Of a stretch of DNA of 64,000 nt, positions 30,397 through 42,462 are shown one piece after another. Location: assembly GCA_002099365.1 (NCBI GenBank), contig MSED01000002.1, positions 2,728,001 to 2,792,000 on the forward strand, read 5' to 3'. The notes under the pieces were generated by a model. It had not been told where the DNA came from. It saw nothing but the letters and a program-made list of their open reading frames with translations, and did not search any database. The stretch's first letter is position 1. Every line of letters starts with the position of its first letter. The position numbers were made by a program, and so were the translations under genes. The stretch is from Phialophora verrucosa (lineage: Eukaryota; Ascomycota; Eurotiomycetes; Chaetothyriales; Herpotrichiellaceae).

Positions 30397-30933
30397 TCAA
30401 GCCAGATAGATGTCGACAGTGAGGGTCCGCCGGCCGTCCGTATCCTCCTTGGCCTGGGTGGCAGGCTGGATCGTCAATGCCCGGCCTTGGTCGTACTTGC
30501 TCAGCGTGCCCGTCACGTATCGTCGGGCCCAGCGATGCATCTGGCAGAGGAACCAGTCGTCCTGGCTGTCGCTGCCCCAGCCGACGAACAGATCCACCTT
30601 GAGGTGCTTGACCCATTTCCAGTCCCGTTGGTCGAGCGCCTTGAAGAAATTGTCCAGGCAGAGATTGTTGCAGAGCATGAATGTGCGCTCTTCCGCGGCG
30701 TGCTGGGCCAGTGGCTCGATTTCGGCAAAGATCTGTCGGCTGACGCGCAGCACGCGCGTGTCGCAGTGTTTGTAGGTCGAGTTGTTGAGGCAGCAACCTC
30801 CCAGACGGTGAGACTGGCACTGCTGCGCGTTGAGAGCGCACTCACATGGGTATATCTTGGTTGGCTGGACGAGGTACGACCATATCTGGAGGCGGATCTC
30901 CAGCGGCAGCGTCTGGAGCGATACCCCCGCCAT
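30397..30933 (-). CDS. F-box-like/2EXR-type small protein
   Basis: 178 residues from the ATG at 30931-30933; the open frame starts further upstream at a GTG. The N-terminus has SLQTLPLEIRLQIWSYLV (about 5-22), the LPxEIRxxIW helix pair typical of fungal F-box-like and 2EXR domain proteins, which are usually adaptors or of unknown role. A Cys-containing segment (ECALNAQQCQSHRLGGCCLN) and RVLRVSRQIFAEIEPL follow, the usual second block of this family. Then come an LFVGWGSDSQDDWF loop and a C-terminal YVTGTLSKYDQG segment. No WD or LRR repeats follow, so the protein is short for a classic ubiquitin-ligase adaptor. Function is unknown. Confidence 0.75.
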   Translation of the reverse strand: MAGVSLQTLPLEIRLQIWSYLVQPTKIYPCECALNAQQCQSHRLGGCCLNNSTYKHCDTRVLRVSRQIFAEIEPLAQHAAEERTFMLCNNLCLDNFFKALDQRDWKWVKHLKVDLFVGWGSDSQDDWFLCQMHRWARRYVTGTLSKYDQGRALTIQPATQAKEDTDGRRTLTVDIYLA

Positions 30934-31775
30934 TGGGGAGGTTGGTGCTGGTAGTACGAGCAGGTGGAATGCGGTGTCAAATTTCACGGGCCGTCGCACT
31001 GCCGGATCTCACAAGTTTGAGTTGTTGACTGGTGACGGAACTGTAGTCCAGGAAAACCAAAAGGCGTTCTCTCTGGATGGGTAGATGTTCTAGAGAAGTT
31101 GAGATAGAAATGTAGAACCGGGCTGAAACGCCGCGGGTTCAGCTGTTGCGCACACGATAGTAGATACGATGGTGGTGCGAAAATGATAGGAGGGACAAGG
31201 CTCCAAGGCTGGGCTGGCTGGAGGTGGATTGGAGGATGTGTGTTGGGCTGGCACGGAACATTCCAATATATGTGTGGGTGGAAACAGGGGTGCACATGCA
31301 AGATTAGCCTCTCGATTACACCGCATCATCGTGCGACAGACTCGGATATGCTGACCGCTCTGAATAAGATATGTCAAGCCTCCTCCTCGCCTACTGCAAC
31401 GGCATTACCTGACGGAAATAGTTGCGAAAGCCACCAATCAAACCGATAAGAAGCCGCGCAGATACCACCCACATACTCCGTCGGGTGAGCGCCATTGGAC
31501 AGGATGGTTGCTGCAACGCTTTCCGGTGCTGGCCGACGTCCACCAATAAATCATCGAAGCAACCGAGGCATCAGTGGAGTAACCCGAGACGGCTGTACAT
31601 GTTTCCTCATTTGAATGGACATCGACCTTCATGACGCCGCTTCATGCTCCTGGAGCCGTCGAACCTAGCACATTTCCCTCTGACTCGTTCACGCCCATGC
31701 GCGGCCAGCGAGTAGTTGACATCAACCTACAGAACAAGGATATCGTGGGTCTCACACCCGATGTCTCCTGTAAGC
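30934..31775. other. intergenic, no gene seen
   Basis: 5' flank of the F-box-like gene and 3' flank of the FAD monooxygenase, both on the minus strand. No coding or repeat signal was found. Confidence 0.45.
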
Positions 31776-33811
31776 TCAACGAAGATGTAACGCCCCAGAC
31801 AGCTTGGCTACAGATTGTTTCAATTCCGCCAAGGTATCACAGGCCGCAAAGACGAAACGATCCGGTCTGAGGATCACATACTTTCTCCCTCCCACTTCCT
31901 TGCGGAGCCGGAGTTCGTCGTAGCCGATTGGAGGTGGTCGGTTCTTGCAGAGAACGGGGTCGGCCGCAAACTCGTCGCCATCTGCGATGCGAGCTAAGTG
32001 CTGTGGAAGAGACATGTCTTCGGCGGAGATTGAAGCTTTCGTGGATTGGATGATTACTGTGGCTTCCTCGGCGACGAGTAAGCCGTTGGACAAATCGTTG
32101 ATATGCTCGAGGCCTCTCGTAAGTGGTTCCACTTCTGCGATTTTGTCCGGCAAGACCAGGAGTTGAAATAAGCCCTTATTATCCTCTGAGAAGATCAAAT
32201 CGTCGGTGAACTCGACCCTGTTGGTTCGGAAGTTGAAGGCGTACACTTGCGGCAAGAGCAGGCCGCCTACCGAATCTCCGACGAATGCCAGCCCTGGGCT
32301 ATACCGATATCTCGTCATGCCTTGTGCTCGGGCTCCCTTCTGCAGTTCTCTCTTCCAACTTGGCACAAGCTGAACCGCCCACATATACCACTCACGAATG
32401 AACACTTTGACCGGGTCTGATTCGGTGACATACGCACCATTCTGGATAGTGGCGGCGAGAGACCGTTCAAGCTGCTGTTTTCGCTCGCTATACCACGCCG
32501 TGAGTATCGCCTCGTGGTTGAGCGTGGGACGTTGGTGAAGCAAGGCGAGTCGCCAAGCCAAGGCGGACGCATCTCGAAATCCGGAGGCGATTCCTTGGCC
32601 ACCTAGTTTCCCAATCAGCTTGGTCCAGTGGGAGGAACATAAATCTTACCAAATGGAGGGAAAACGTGAGCTGCGTCTCCTGCCAAGATCACCCGTCCTA
32701 TTGACCATTTGTTGCAGCTTCTGGCCACGAAAGAGAACGGCCGCGATCTCAACGTCTTGATGCAGTCTAGGGGGAACCTCACAGGCTGTTCCAGGCCATA
32801 CCAGCTACCAGGGTGTGTGATGTAGGGGTAGATGATTTTACCCGTCTCTTCTGGTGTCGCCATCTTGTGGCCATCCTCTCCTGGTAATATGACAAACTCA
32901 AATCTCCACAATCGATCAGTCTTTAGGCCGAACCGTCCACAAACCGAAGGTCGCTTGTGGTTGCACAGGAACCGGAATTGCTTGGGGAAGAAGATGTCAT
33001 AGATTTGTTCGGGCGTGTATCCGAGCCGCCAAAGGGGGAAGTCAGGGTGTGTCTTTGGTGTTGGTAAGGAGATCTCCCAGTTCAGCGCTACCCACGTCTC
33101 GTCGTAGTCAGATCTGTATTCAGTCAGTCAGGCAGACTTCCTGGGGGTCTTTTCCTACACACTCTTTACACTTCTCCATAACGACACCTTTGGGTTCGAG
33201 ATATCTCTTACGGACGTAGCCTGTTTTCCCATCTGCCCCGACGAGGTAAGGTGCCGATAGCTTGTGGATCTTTCCGTATGAATCTGTATATTCGACCGTC
33301 ACTAGCTTGTCGTCCTCGGATATTCCTGTCACTGTTGACTCTGTGCGAATCTCAGATGGGGATAGCGTCTGGATCCGATCCCGGATCGCTTTCTCCATCG
33401 CAGGCTGCTTGTGACAGATAAATCCGACGTGGCCAGTGCCACCTTCGGTTGTCGTGTAGTCCATGGTCAGGAGCGGCTTCTTGTACAGGTTTGTCTCGCT
33501 ACCTGTGACAAAGTTGAAAATCTCCATACCTTCTCACCATCAGCTTCATTTCTGCCTCAAGCAAGATTGAGGCACTTACAGGTCCCAATCTCCGTATAGA
33601 CCTTGTCATAGATCCCTATTGACTGCAGGATCCGAATGCCATCCTCGTCCAAAGCAATCCCTCTAGGGTCGGTCGTGATGTCTTTCTCCCTCTCCAGCAC
33701 AACATTGGGTACTTTCATTGCTCCGAGGAGCGCAGAAAGTACAACGCCTGTTGGACCGCCGCCGCATATTATCACGCCAGTCTCTTCAGTAGGGGATGCA
33801 ATCTGAGCCAT
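31776..33811 (-). CDS. FAD-dependent aromatic monooxygenase (PHBH/MhpA-like)
   Basis: Four exons: 33580-33811, 33172-33529, 32650-33113, 31776-32602; 626 residues. The donor of the second intron is the least certain: GTGTAA was chosen for phase, and another GT eight bases downstream would also keep frame. It is a class A flavoprotein hydroxylase that inserts oxygen into a phenolic or polyketide ring using NAD(P)H. The FAD-binding GGGPTG is at residues 17-22, PYLVGADGKTGYVRK carries the central DG motif, and GRVILAGDAAHVFPPFGGQGIASGFRDA (joined by the third intron) is the second FAD motif. The long C-terminal region is a thioredoxin-like domain typical of MhpA/phenol hydroxylase relatives. It is divergent from a C2H2 regulator, with two MFS pumps further on, so a role in aromatic breakdown or metabolite tailoring is inferred. 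Confidence 0.9.
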
Positions 33812-34752
33812 GATGAAAAGGAACGAAAGGCTAACGTTGGGTTGAGGTTGAGGTGAAACCGCAGCGAGGATGGAGCCTGTACCCTACCTATATAGAGACT
33901 GTGGAGAGAAGACAAAGCCAAAGGAAACTAGTGATTGTTTGCTCGCTATTAAAATCATTCCTTGTAGGGTCACTCTGCCACATCCCGACCTCGCGGTCCG
34001 GCAGATGCTGAGGAAGGAGATCCAAAAACGGGAGCCACGGCCACAGGCAGGAGGTGTGTAATGTGGGACATTGTGGGGGAATCAATAACGTCCCACAATC
34101 GAGACGCTCCGCCCAAAGAGCAAGCTCTACTACTCGTAGGCATACTTCCAGGCCCTCACGCAGCTCTCAAATCCTTTGATTAACACTGGGCAGGACGGCA
34201 ACGTGGCGAAGCTTTTGATATAGTGGGTGCGCTTCTGTTCTCTACGTCTTTGTTCCTGCAACATTCATTCGCCACGTATCAAAGTGTAGATCAACGAGGG
34301 AGGATTGACCAGGAGGATCCCTGTCTACATAGCGATCGATGGGCCAATTTTAAGGGCATGCGGTAACACGTCGAGGCTACATCCAGAAGGGGACCGTCGT
34401 CGATAAGGATGCTGTGAAGCCGGTGGTTAGTTGTAGTGACAAGACAAGAATATGGGAGTGGCTAGGGCAGGTGGCTAAGCCGAGGCCGATTTGATGTGTC
34501 TAACTCCTCCTGGGTGCCCCCCAACTGGCTGCAGGCTCGCCCTCGCTGCACCCGGAGGGCCCCCAAGACTCATCGTCGGTGACTCGCGGGGGCCGCTTCC
34601 CCGGCTTTTGTGGAATCTCTTCTTTCTTCCCCACAAGATGCTTCACCTCCATACAATCGCAGTCTTGTCCTCGAACAAATGTCGGTGGCATGACTTTCCC
34701 GTCCTAATGCAATGGAGGCGTCACTCAGCTTCCACAGCAACTACTCTCGGCA
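33812..34752. promoter_or_regulatory. shared divergent promoter region (monooxygenase / C2H2 regulator)
   Basis: 941 bp between two divergent ATGs with no open gene. On the minus strand a TATATAG core at 33888-33894 lies about 80 bp before the monooxygenase ATG and is its likely TATA box. No TATA box is clear for the C2H2 gene. The arrangement allows co-regulation, but no binding site was identified. Confidence 0.5.
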
Positions 34753-37011
34753 ATGCCTGACCCTCAATCAACGCCGAATTCCAAAGATGGCACAAGGGGA
34801 CGCCGTGCCTCCAAGGTCCGACAGTGCTCAACGTGTGGTCGCACCTTCGCTAAGACCGATCATCTCGAGAGGCACGTCAGATCCCATACGAAGGAGAAGC
34901 CCTTTGTCTGTACGAAATGCGGTAGGAAGTATGGTCGACAGTAAGTATTGCCAGCGTGGTATCTATCACCTTGCTCAGAAGTACTGTCTAGCGATACACT
35001 CCTTCGGCATCAGAAGGATCACCTAGACGACCCTTCTGTCGCTGTCGCAGAAAAACAACGCCGGCCCAGCGATGAAATGACCATCGATACCTCGCAAGTC
35101 TTCTCAAGCAATACCGCCGCCCTTGATGAGACTGCAATCTTGGCTGGAAGAAGCCCAGCGACCGCCAATGATGCCTCCGTCAATATGTACCCGAACAACT
35201 TCACATCCAATCAATTGAGTAGTGGGTTAGACATGTCACTGGACACATTTAATTTCGATCTCGAGGCCCAATTCCCTTCCTGGCTCGTTGATAGCGACCT
35301 CCATAACGGCATTTTGGATACTCCTCTGGTGGCGACTATGGCAGAGCTGCGACCTGGCTGGCCAGAAAGCCCGTACGCCACTTTCGGCGGACCTACCAAC
35401 TACAAGCCCGTTTCTAATATGAAACGGATCTGGTTCACAGCGAACGACGACGGCGAGGACGGAATGCCGCAATCAGGACCTGCCACGCCTCCTGGCTCTC
35501 GCGACGAAGTAGACGACTTGTACCGGCAGACGCTTACTCAAAGCCTCCAAATCCGACCATTGAAGGAACAGACCGCTCTTCCGTCAGCAGATTTCCTCAA
35601 TCTTTGTGTCAGGTCATATTTTGCACGATTTCACCCTGTTTTCCCAGTCGTACACGCCCCAACTTTTCGCCCCTCAAAGGCGAATTCGATGGTGCTCCTG
35701 TCAATTTGTTCCGTCGGCAGCCTTTTTACCGGGTCCGTACATGCGATCCGCCAAGGTGTACAAATATATGACAGGCTACACAAAGCCGTGCTTTCCAATT
35801 GGGATCGGCTCATTGCGCGAGGAATTGATCAGAAAATTTCGCTCATCCAGACTGCCATTATCGGGCAAACATTCGGTCTACTTTCTGGGGAGCCGAGGCA
35901 TCTCGCAATTGTCGATGCGTTCAACGGGACATTAATCTCATGGGCGCGACGTTCTGCGACCTTCAAGACAAAGAAGATGGTCGGCCTTGACCTCAACGTG
36001 TCCTCGGCGGAGCTGGATAAGAAGTGGCGAGAATGGGCGCGAAACGAAGAGCTCATCCGTATCGCGCTGAGCGTCCATATTCACGACGCAGAGCTTGCGG
36101 CCATGTTTCATCATGAGCCTTTTCTTCGGCACAATTCCCGTCAGCTACCGGTCGCAGCTTCAAACCAGACATTCATGGCTGTTCGGGCGGACGAGTGGCG
36201 CAAGGCATATCTGAGCGACCCAAGCAACCTGGAAACAAGCAACGCTACACCGGCCTCGATAGATGAGCACTTGGATTTCGACCTCCTCGCTATACCAAAC
36301 AACAGCTACTTTACGGCTTATACCGTGCTCGAAGGTATCTGCGCTAGTATTGTGGAAACTGGGTTGAACAGCTCAACTCGTCCAACGCAATCGAGGCTGG
36401 ATGAGATCATAAGCACATTGACGTCGTTTCATCGACATTTTCTGCAGGAATCAGCCGCCTGGGAGGCGGATCATATGGACATGAGCATATTGTGGCACCT
36501 TGCATTTATGATCATGTTTGCCGATTTTGACCTTCTGGAGCGAGCAATCGGAAGAGACGGCTCTGATCTTTCACCGGAAGACCTGCACGCAGTCACAATG
36601 TGGGCGAACTCAGACCAAGCCCGACGGTGCGTAATCCACGGCTTGGTCATCCAAAAAAAGCTGGAGAATCTCCCGCTCGGCTTTGAGCCCGCAATTCATG
36701 TACCCAGAGCAATGTTCCGTGCAGGCATTGCCTGGTTTTGCTATACTCGATTTGGATCTGAGCAGGATGGTGGTCAACGAACAACGGGTCCCACGGAGAG
36801 CCCAGAGTACCCTGAGTTCAAGATAATAGGAGTCAATCCCGCTTTACTGCTCTTCCAAGCCAGCGGTTACAAGCATGGGAAGCCCACGACGACCGAGACC
36901 AACGCATCACTCAGCGGGCTGACCGACCTCTTGAGGCGGATAGGGCACTGGGAGATTGCGAGAAGATTCGCCGCAATACTAGGAGCCTTGTTGCACAACG
37001 AGGCCGAATGA
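34753..37011 (+). CDS. C2H2 zinc-finger transcription factor with fungal-specific domain
   Basis: Two exons, 34753-34940 and 34992-37011, 51-bp intron (GTAAGT...TCTAG); 735 residues. Two tandem classic zinc fingers lie at the N-terminus. Finger 1 has C25, C28, H41, H45. Finger 2 has C53, C56, H69, H73 and is split by the intron, which restores the GRHDTLLRH helix; this confirms the splice. A Ser/Thr/Asp-rich linker follows. A large helical fungal_trans-type regulatory domain starts near residue 200 (LNLCVRSYFARFHPVFPVVHAPTF, then VLLSICSVGSLFTGS). It is a DNA-binding regulator of the C2H2 plus fungal_trans class. It is divergent from the FAD monooxygenase and upstream of two MFS pumps, so it could be a pathway-specific regulator; this is inference. 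Confidence 0.92.
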
Positions 37012-39588
37012 GGGTCGATCAGCCATGGCGCTGACCATTTCGGGTCCAGATCAGTTGCGCGGTGACAAGTCCGAACGAAGCGGACGGTTGCTCCCTCGGC
37101 ATATCAGGATATCGTTCCCCGGCTCAGAAGTGTACAGGAGTGAGCCATCCAACCCGGCGAATTTATCGGGCAACCTCGCACAGATGAGGCTGTGTTTGTT
37201 GGATTTATGTCTCAAGTGACTGCGTTAACCACAATGCCTTCAACTCGCCTTTGCGTCAGTCTCAACAATCTCGAGCTCTCACAGGGACTTCCCTAATGCG
37301 ACTATAAGACTGACCTCCTTCCGTCTGGAAGTGCTCTCCGGGGCGTGTTCAAGAATAATTCGCCTGGAACGATTCGGAAATCCATGAACTCCCTTTCCGC
37401 CCAGCGTTCGACGGTCTGTAACGGAAGAAGTCACCAAACATGTTTCTAGCTGGTAGGTGAGGGAGACACAGAATCGAATGCGGCGGCGCCTCCTGAGTCT
37501 GCCGATGACCGTAGTGAAGGAATTGTGCATGCCGGATAAGGATATTTCCAGCAGGATTCTGCACAGATCGCAAACCGATCGCGAGGGGTAGAGACAGCCC
37601 CAGGCGATCCTTCACTGAAGTCAACCACCTGATTCAATCCCCAACCTTGCTGGTGTCTAGAGTCGCGATCCGAACCTAGAAAACATTATGTGCAATGCCA
37701 GACCTGACGGAACAGGCATAAAGATCATCCAGGTCGATGTAGCACAACTGCAACCACTGTCGGCCAGAATTTCCCACTTACGAAGCTCTGCGGTGTCCTG
37801 AAGGAGATGTGGTTTGCGTGGTTCGAAAGCCAGATTAACGAGGAATTCGAACAGTAGTTGTACGAGAACTTTCCTTCCGGTTTCGCAAAGCCGGGTATTC
37901 CAATTTGACCGTGCATGATCTGAAACTCAGACATTTTAGGGAACAGGAAGCAAGATTTCAACGACCTTCGCTTGACGCCTTACCATGGAAGACATCTGCG
38001 GCAAAGACTTGCCAGAGATCGAAGAGCCCACAGACGTCAGGCTTCCAGCTATTCTTCGCATGTGGCCTGTGAAATCATGGGTCGTGAAAAGTGAAGGCGA
38101 GATCCGACTGCGGGCAGTGCCAGGAAGATGGGAATTGACCTACCACACCATGGTGAAGCTACATTTTCTGCTATGCAGTTCGACAATGGGGACGTCCGTT
38201 TCACCTCAGCCGGTGTTGACGCCATCGAGAGATCCTGGAGCTTGATGGCAGAGGTCGATTATCCACGGCGTCAGCGGGTTACAGCTACAACTTTCGTGGC
38301 AACCCAGTACCGGCCGACAAGAAGTGCCTGCCTGCTACAGTCGAGGAAGCAGTCAAGCACCTGACATGCACCAGAATCCTCCCGACGCGCTTTTCGGTCG
38401 GCAGACTAGTCTTTCGAGGAGATTGAATCTGAGTCGAAGGCACGTTCCGGCAAGTTGATGAAGGTCAGGGGAAACATCTGGTTTGAGAAAGCCCATGCAA
38501 ACCACCAAGTAGTAAGTGACATGGGCACAGGGCAGGAGATGCAAACGTTCTAGCAGGAGTAATAGGGGCTAGTAGTCTGCATCTCGGAAACACTGAATGG
38601 GGCTTGCAGATAGTCGGTGTCCATTTGCGGCGTCGCAAGTGGTCGACAGCATGGCGCGTCTTATCGGATGTTCCTATGCAGGCAGGAACAGTACGGCATT
38701 TCTGATGTAGGATCTCGGATCGCACCCCAGAAGAACTGGGCACAGAGTGAATGCAGCACCTCTGGAAAATTGAGGCAGTTGATGACAGTAGCAGCAGAGC
38801 TATATCAAGAAGGGCTACACAATCTCGCACGTGTCGCGAGATGCCCGTTCTCTACAGAACCCTAGAGGCACAATTGGAAAAATGTAGCATGTGAGAGGGC
38901 GGCCGCCGAAAGTCGGGGCTGCGCCGCTCCGGGAAAGGAGCCGATGAAGAGGTCGGAGCTTCCCTTCTGAACAGAGGCTGAGTAAGGCATTTGAGGGCAT
39001 TGATTTCAGCCAAAATGCCGCAGAATGGGTGACGGCTTAACCCCGTACTATCTAGACGAAGTCGCTTAACGCCGGCTGGTACACGCACTACACGCAAGTA
39101 CCACTACCGGCCGCTTTAGAATCTTACCGTGGACGGAGTATTCGCGAGGGAGGTACAGCGATTCATCTCAAATATACAGCGGCCCGCCGCCGCGAATGCC
39201 GCCTTATTCGACTGTTCTTGTCCCTGTTCGTAGCATAAGAGCATGAGGCACGTGGGAGCGAAAGCCCGGTGGGCGGAGTTGGTTGCGTTGTCATCACTCA
39301 TCACGATCGGCAAAGCGGCTCGCTTCTGCCGTCGGTGACCTACCTGGGACCTACCTGGTCACTGAGCGTTCTGCCGGCCCTCGCCCATTGCATGACGTTG
39401 CGGTCTCGGAAGTCGTCCTCCTTCCCCAGGGAATAAAAATATAATATGTAATAGGCCCAATGCCCGCGTCCATTGTTGATGTTTGATGTCGATGTCGTCA
39501 ATGTGACCATGCGACAACACACAGGACCGAGTAACATAAGCACACCACCAGCAACAGCAGCAGTAGGGATAATAGTAGGTAGCATAAG
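37012..39588. other. intergenic, 2.6 kb, possible degraded gene
   Basis: No intact gene was found. At 37985-38390 three short frames in succession look protein-like but sit in different phases (37985 in one, 38128 in the next, about 38262 in the third). This suggests a decayed coding region of unrecognised family. The rest is featureless. The last few hundred bases are the promoter of the first MFS transporter. Confidence 0.4.
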
Positions 39589-41602
39589 ATGGCCGACGCG
39601 CAGGCGCTTTCACCGGCCCAAATACAGGCACGAGACCACGCGATGATGTCCCTGTCGCCCACGCACACGTCGTCACACGAGCTGGTGCGCGAAACGACGA
39701 ACTCGGAATACGGCGACCTCGCATCCCCGGACGACGACGTGGCGGAGAAGGAAACGGAGGAAGACCGCAGGACGCGGTCGTCCTTTGCAACGGGTCGGTC
39801 GAACGACCGCGACCTCAACCTCCAGAAGACGGTCACCCGGCGGGAGACGATCCTGTCGCGCATCCGCACGCGCCCGCCGCTCGGCAACTTCAGCCACCCG
39901 CTCGAGCACCGGAAGACGAGTGTCGAGGATCTGGTGGACTTCGACGGGCCCGGAGATCCCTACCGGCCGCTCAACTGGGCGATGAAGAAGAAAGTCATCA
40001 CCACGGCGTTGTACGGGTTCACGACCATGAGCGCGACGTGGGCGAGCAGCGCGTACAGTCCCGGCACGGAGCAGGTGGCGCGGCAGTTCCACGTGGGCAC
40101 GCAGACGTCCACGCTGGGCACCACGCTGTTCTTGTTTGGATTCGGCCTGGGCCCGCTGCTGTGGGCACCCCTTTCCGAGGTGTATGGGAGGAAGAATGCC
40201 GTGTTGCCACCCATGTTTGTTGCGGCCATGTTCTCCTTCGGGTCCGGTGCGGCCAAGGATATCCAGACCATCATGATCACGCGCTTCTTTACCGGCTTCT
40301 TTGCTTCGGCGCCCGTCACGAATACTGGCGGGGTGTTGGCTGATTTGTTCCCTGTGAGTACATCTTCCCCCTGGCGCTTGGACCCGGACTGGTCATGGTT
40401 CACGCCGTATTCCGGGACTTTGTGCCACCCGTCTTCCCGTCTCCTTGTCCCCCGTCCTCCCTAGCTCCTAGATGCTGATTGATAACTATGCAGGCATCAC
40501 AGAGAGGCATTGCCATAGCCACGTATGCCATGGCAGTTGTGATCGGTCCCGTATTTGGCCCCATCGTCGGAGCAGCTCTCGTGGTCCAGACTAGTCTTCG
40601 GTGGCGGTGGACCGAATACCTCACGGGCATTATCCAACTGTTCATCCTGTCTCTCGATGTCATCTTCCTGGACGAGAGTTACCCGCCGAGACTGCTCGTG
40701 TACAAGGCCCGACGCCTGCGACATCAAAGCGGAAACTGGGCCCTTCACGCGAAGTTTGAGGAGTGGGATGTATCCATCCAGGAGTTGGCGAACAAGGTGA
40801 GCGGATTGCTGCGCCCTGGAAACACTCTTGGCCCAGGGTCCCACGTTACCCTCCCGTACTGACCATCGACCAGTTTTTGATCCGACCATTCCAGTTGTTG
40901 ACGACGCCGATCTGCGCTCTTGTGGCCCTGTATGCGAGTTTCTGTTATGGTATCTTGTACATGCAGCTCGGCGCCATCCCCATTATCTTCGCCGAAAATC
41001 GACACTGGAAGCAGGTCCCGTCGGAACTCCCCTTCCTGGCCATCCTGCTTGGAGCAGTGACTGGCGCTATCATCAATGTCTTCAATCAATTGTTGTACAA
41101 CCGCAAAGCTGGAGGTAAAGTCGCCCCCGAGCTGAGGCTGCCTCCCATGATGTTTGGCTCCTTCTTGTTCGCTGCCGGCCTCTTCATGACCGGGTGGACG
41201 GCCAATCCCAGCATCCACTGGATTGCGCCTGTCATCGGGCTCTACCTGGCCGGGTTGGGCTTCTTCACCATCTTCCAGGCGGCGTTGAACTATCTTGTCG
41301 ACACCTTTCAGAAATATGCCGCCAGCGCGGTGGCTGCAAACACGTTCCTGAGGTCGTGTTTTGCTGGAGCGTGAGTCAAGGCCTTTCCTGTGCCCTGGTA
41401 GGGGGTTATTAATTATCCGCAACGTGAGTGCTGACGTTATACTAGGTTCCCACTCGTAGTCGCGCCGCTGTACCACAATGTCGGCGTCCCTTGGGGGACG
41501 AGCATATTTGGTTTCTTCTCGGTAGCACTGATCCCTGTGCCGTTCGTATTCTACATGTATGGTAAGCGGATTCGAGCCCGGAGTAAATGGAGTAGATTCT
41601 AG
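39589..41602 (+). CDS. MFS transporter, DHA1 polyamine/drug type
   Basis: Four exons: 39589-40353, 40494-40796, 40874-41370, 41446-41602; 573 residues. A 12-helix plasma-membrane drug:H+ antiporter close in style to the fungal Tpo1/Flr1 group, which exports polyamines, azoles and fungal toxins. A long charged N-terminal tail comes first (about 130 residues, Ser/Thr/Arg-rich, likely phosphorylated). Then follow DPYRPLNWAMKKKV, the family entry motif, and TTLFLFGFGLGPLLWAPLSEVYGRK with a motif-A-like loop. The segments TRFFTGFFASAPVTNTGG and GPVFGPIVG after splicing are the antiporter motif C. The end of the protein, VGVPWGTSIFGFF, is typical of this family. Introns are in phases 0, 0 and 2. 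It precedes a second MFS gene on the same strand. The substrate is unknown. Confidence 0.93.
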
Positions 41603-42462
41603 GGCTGCTGCTCCCGCCAGATGTACATACATAATGCCATCATGTCTCGTCGCGTCTGAAGCGTTCAATGCATGACAAGAACAGACAGGACAGAGTACAA
41701 GACGATTGTGCTTAGCGACTTCGTTGTTGTTTACGGAGTACTATATACAATTACTTACATGTGCTTTTGCGCTCAGTACATCTACCTAAGCTTTTCTTAG
41801 GTGGCCCCGGGGCCAAGCTGCCGGACTCGCGGGGTAACTGAAGCGCCGAATTGCTTGGCCCCCGAGGCCCCCCCCTTAGGCCTCTAAGTAAGGTTCTCCA
41901 GTTCGATTGTCGACTATAATTTTGTTTTTTGTTGAGGTCATTCTCTGCTGCGTATGTCAATCAAGTATTGTGTACACCCAAGTACCGGCGAGGTTCTTGC
42001 TATGGCCCAGTCTCTGCGAGGAAGTGAAGGCTCTGCAGGTGTCATGTCTTGAGATGAAACGAACGAAAGCTGAATCACTACGGTACATACCGATCTGGCC
42101 AACATGCCAGCACCTTTCTAGGAGTCGTAACCTGCCGCATTTCATCATGAGCTCATCTCTGCCAGCACTCGGCTTCTTATCTGTGATAGTCCCATACAAC
42201 TGACCTGTGGGACTGTCGCTCGCGGGATGCCACGCAGAGCATTGGTCTTACTCGAACGGATCGGCAAACGCGTCCAAGTACAGGAATTCGACAATCAAGC
42301 TGCGCAGGCTGCAGCATTCTTCGGGGAGGGTAGTGTATACGACCAGCCCCCACACCCCTGCAATTCAGGCATCATTTTTTCCTTGTCTGAAGATATGTAT
42401 ATGGCACGTCTCTTTTGACGTTCCCGAGCGCCATTGAGTCCTCTATCGTATCCAGAGTCACA
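41603..42462. other. intergenic between the two MFS genes
   Basis: 860 bp, no gene. The stretch at 41800-41885 is C/G-rich (CCCCGGGGCC, CCCGAGGCCCCCCCC) and contains short self-complementary runs. Confidence 0.4.
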
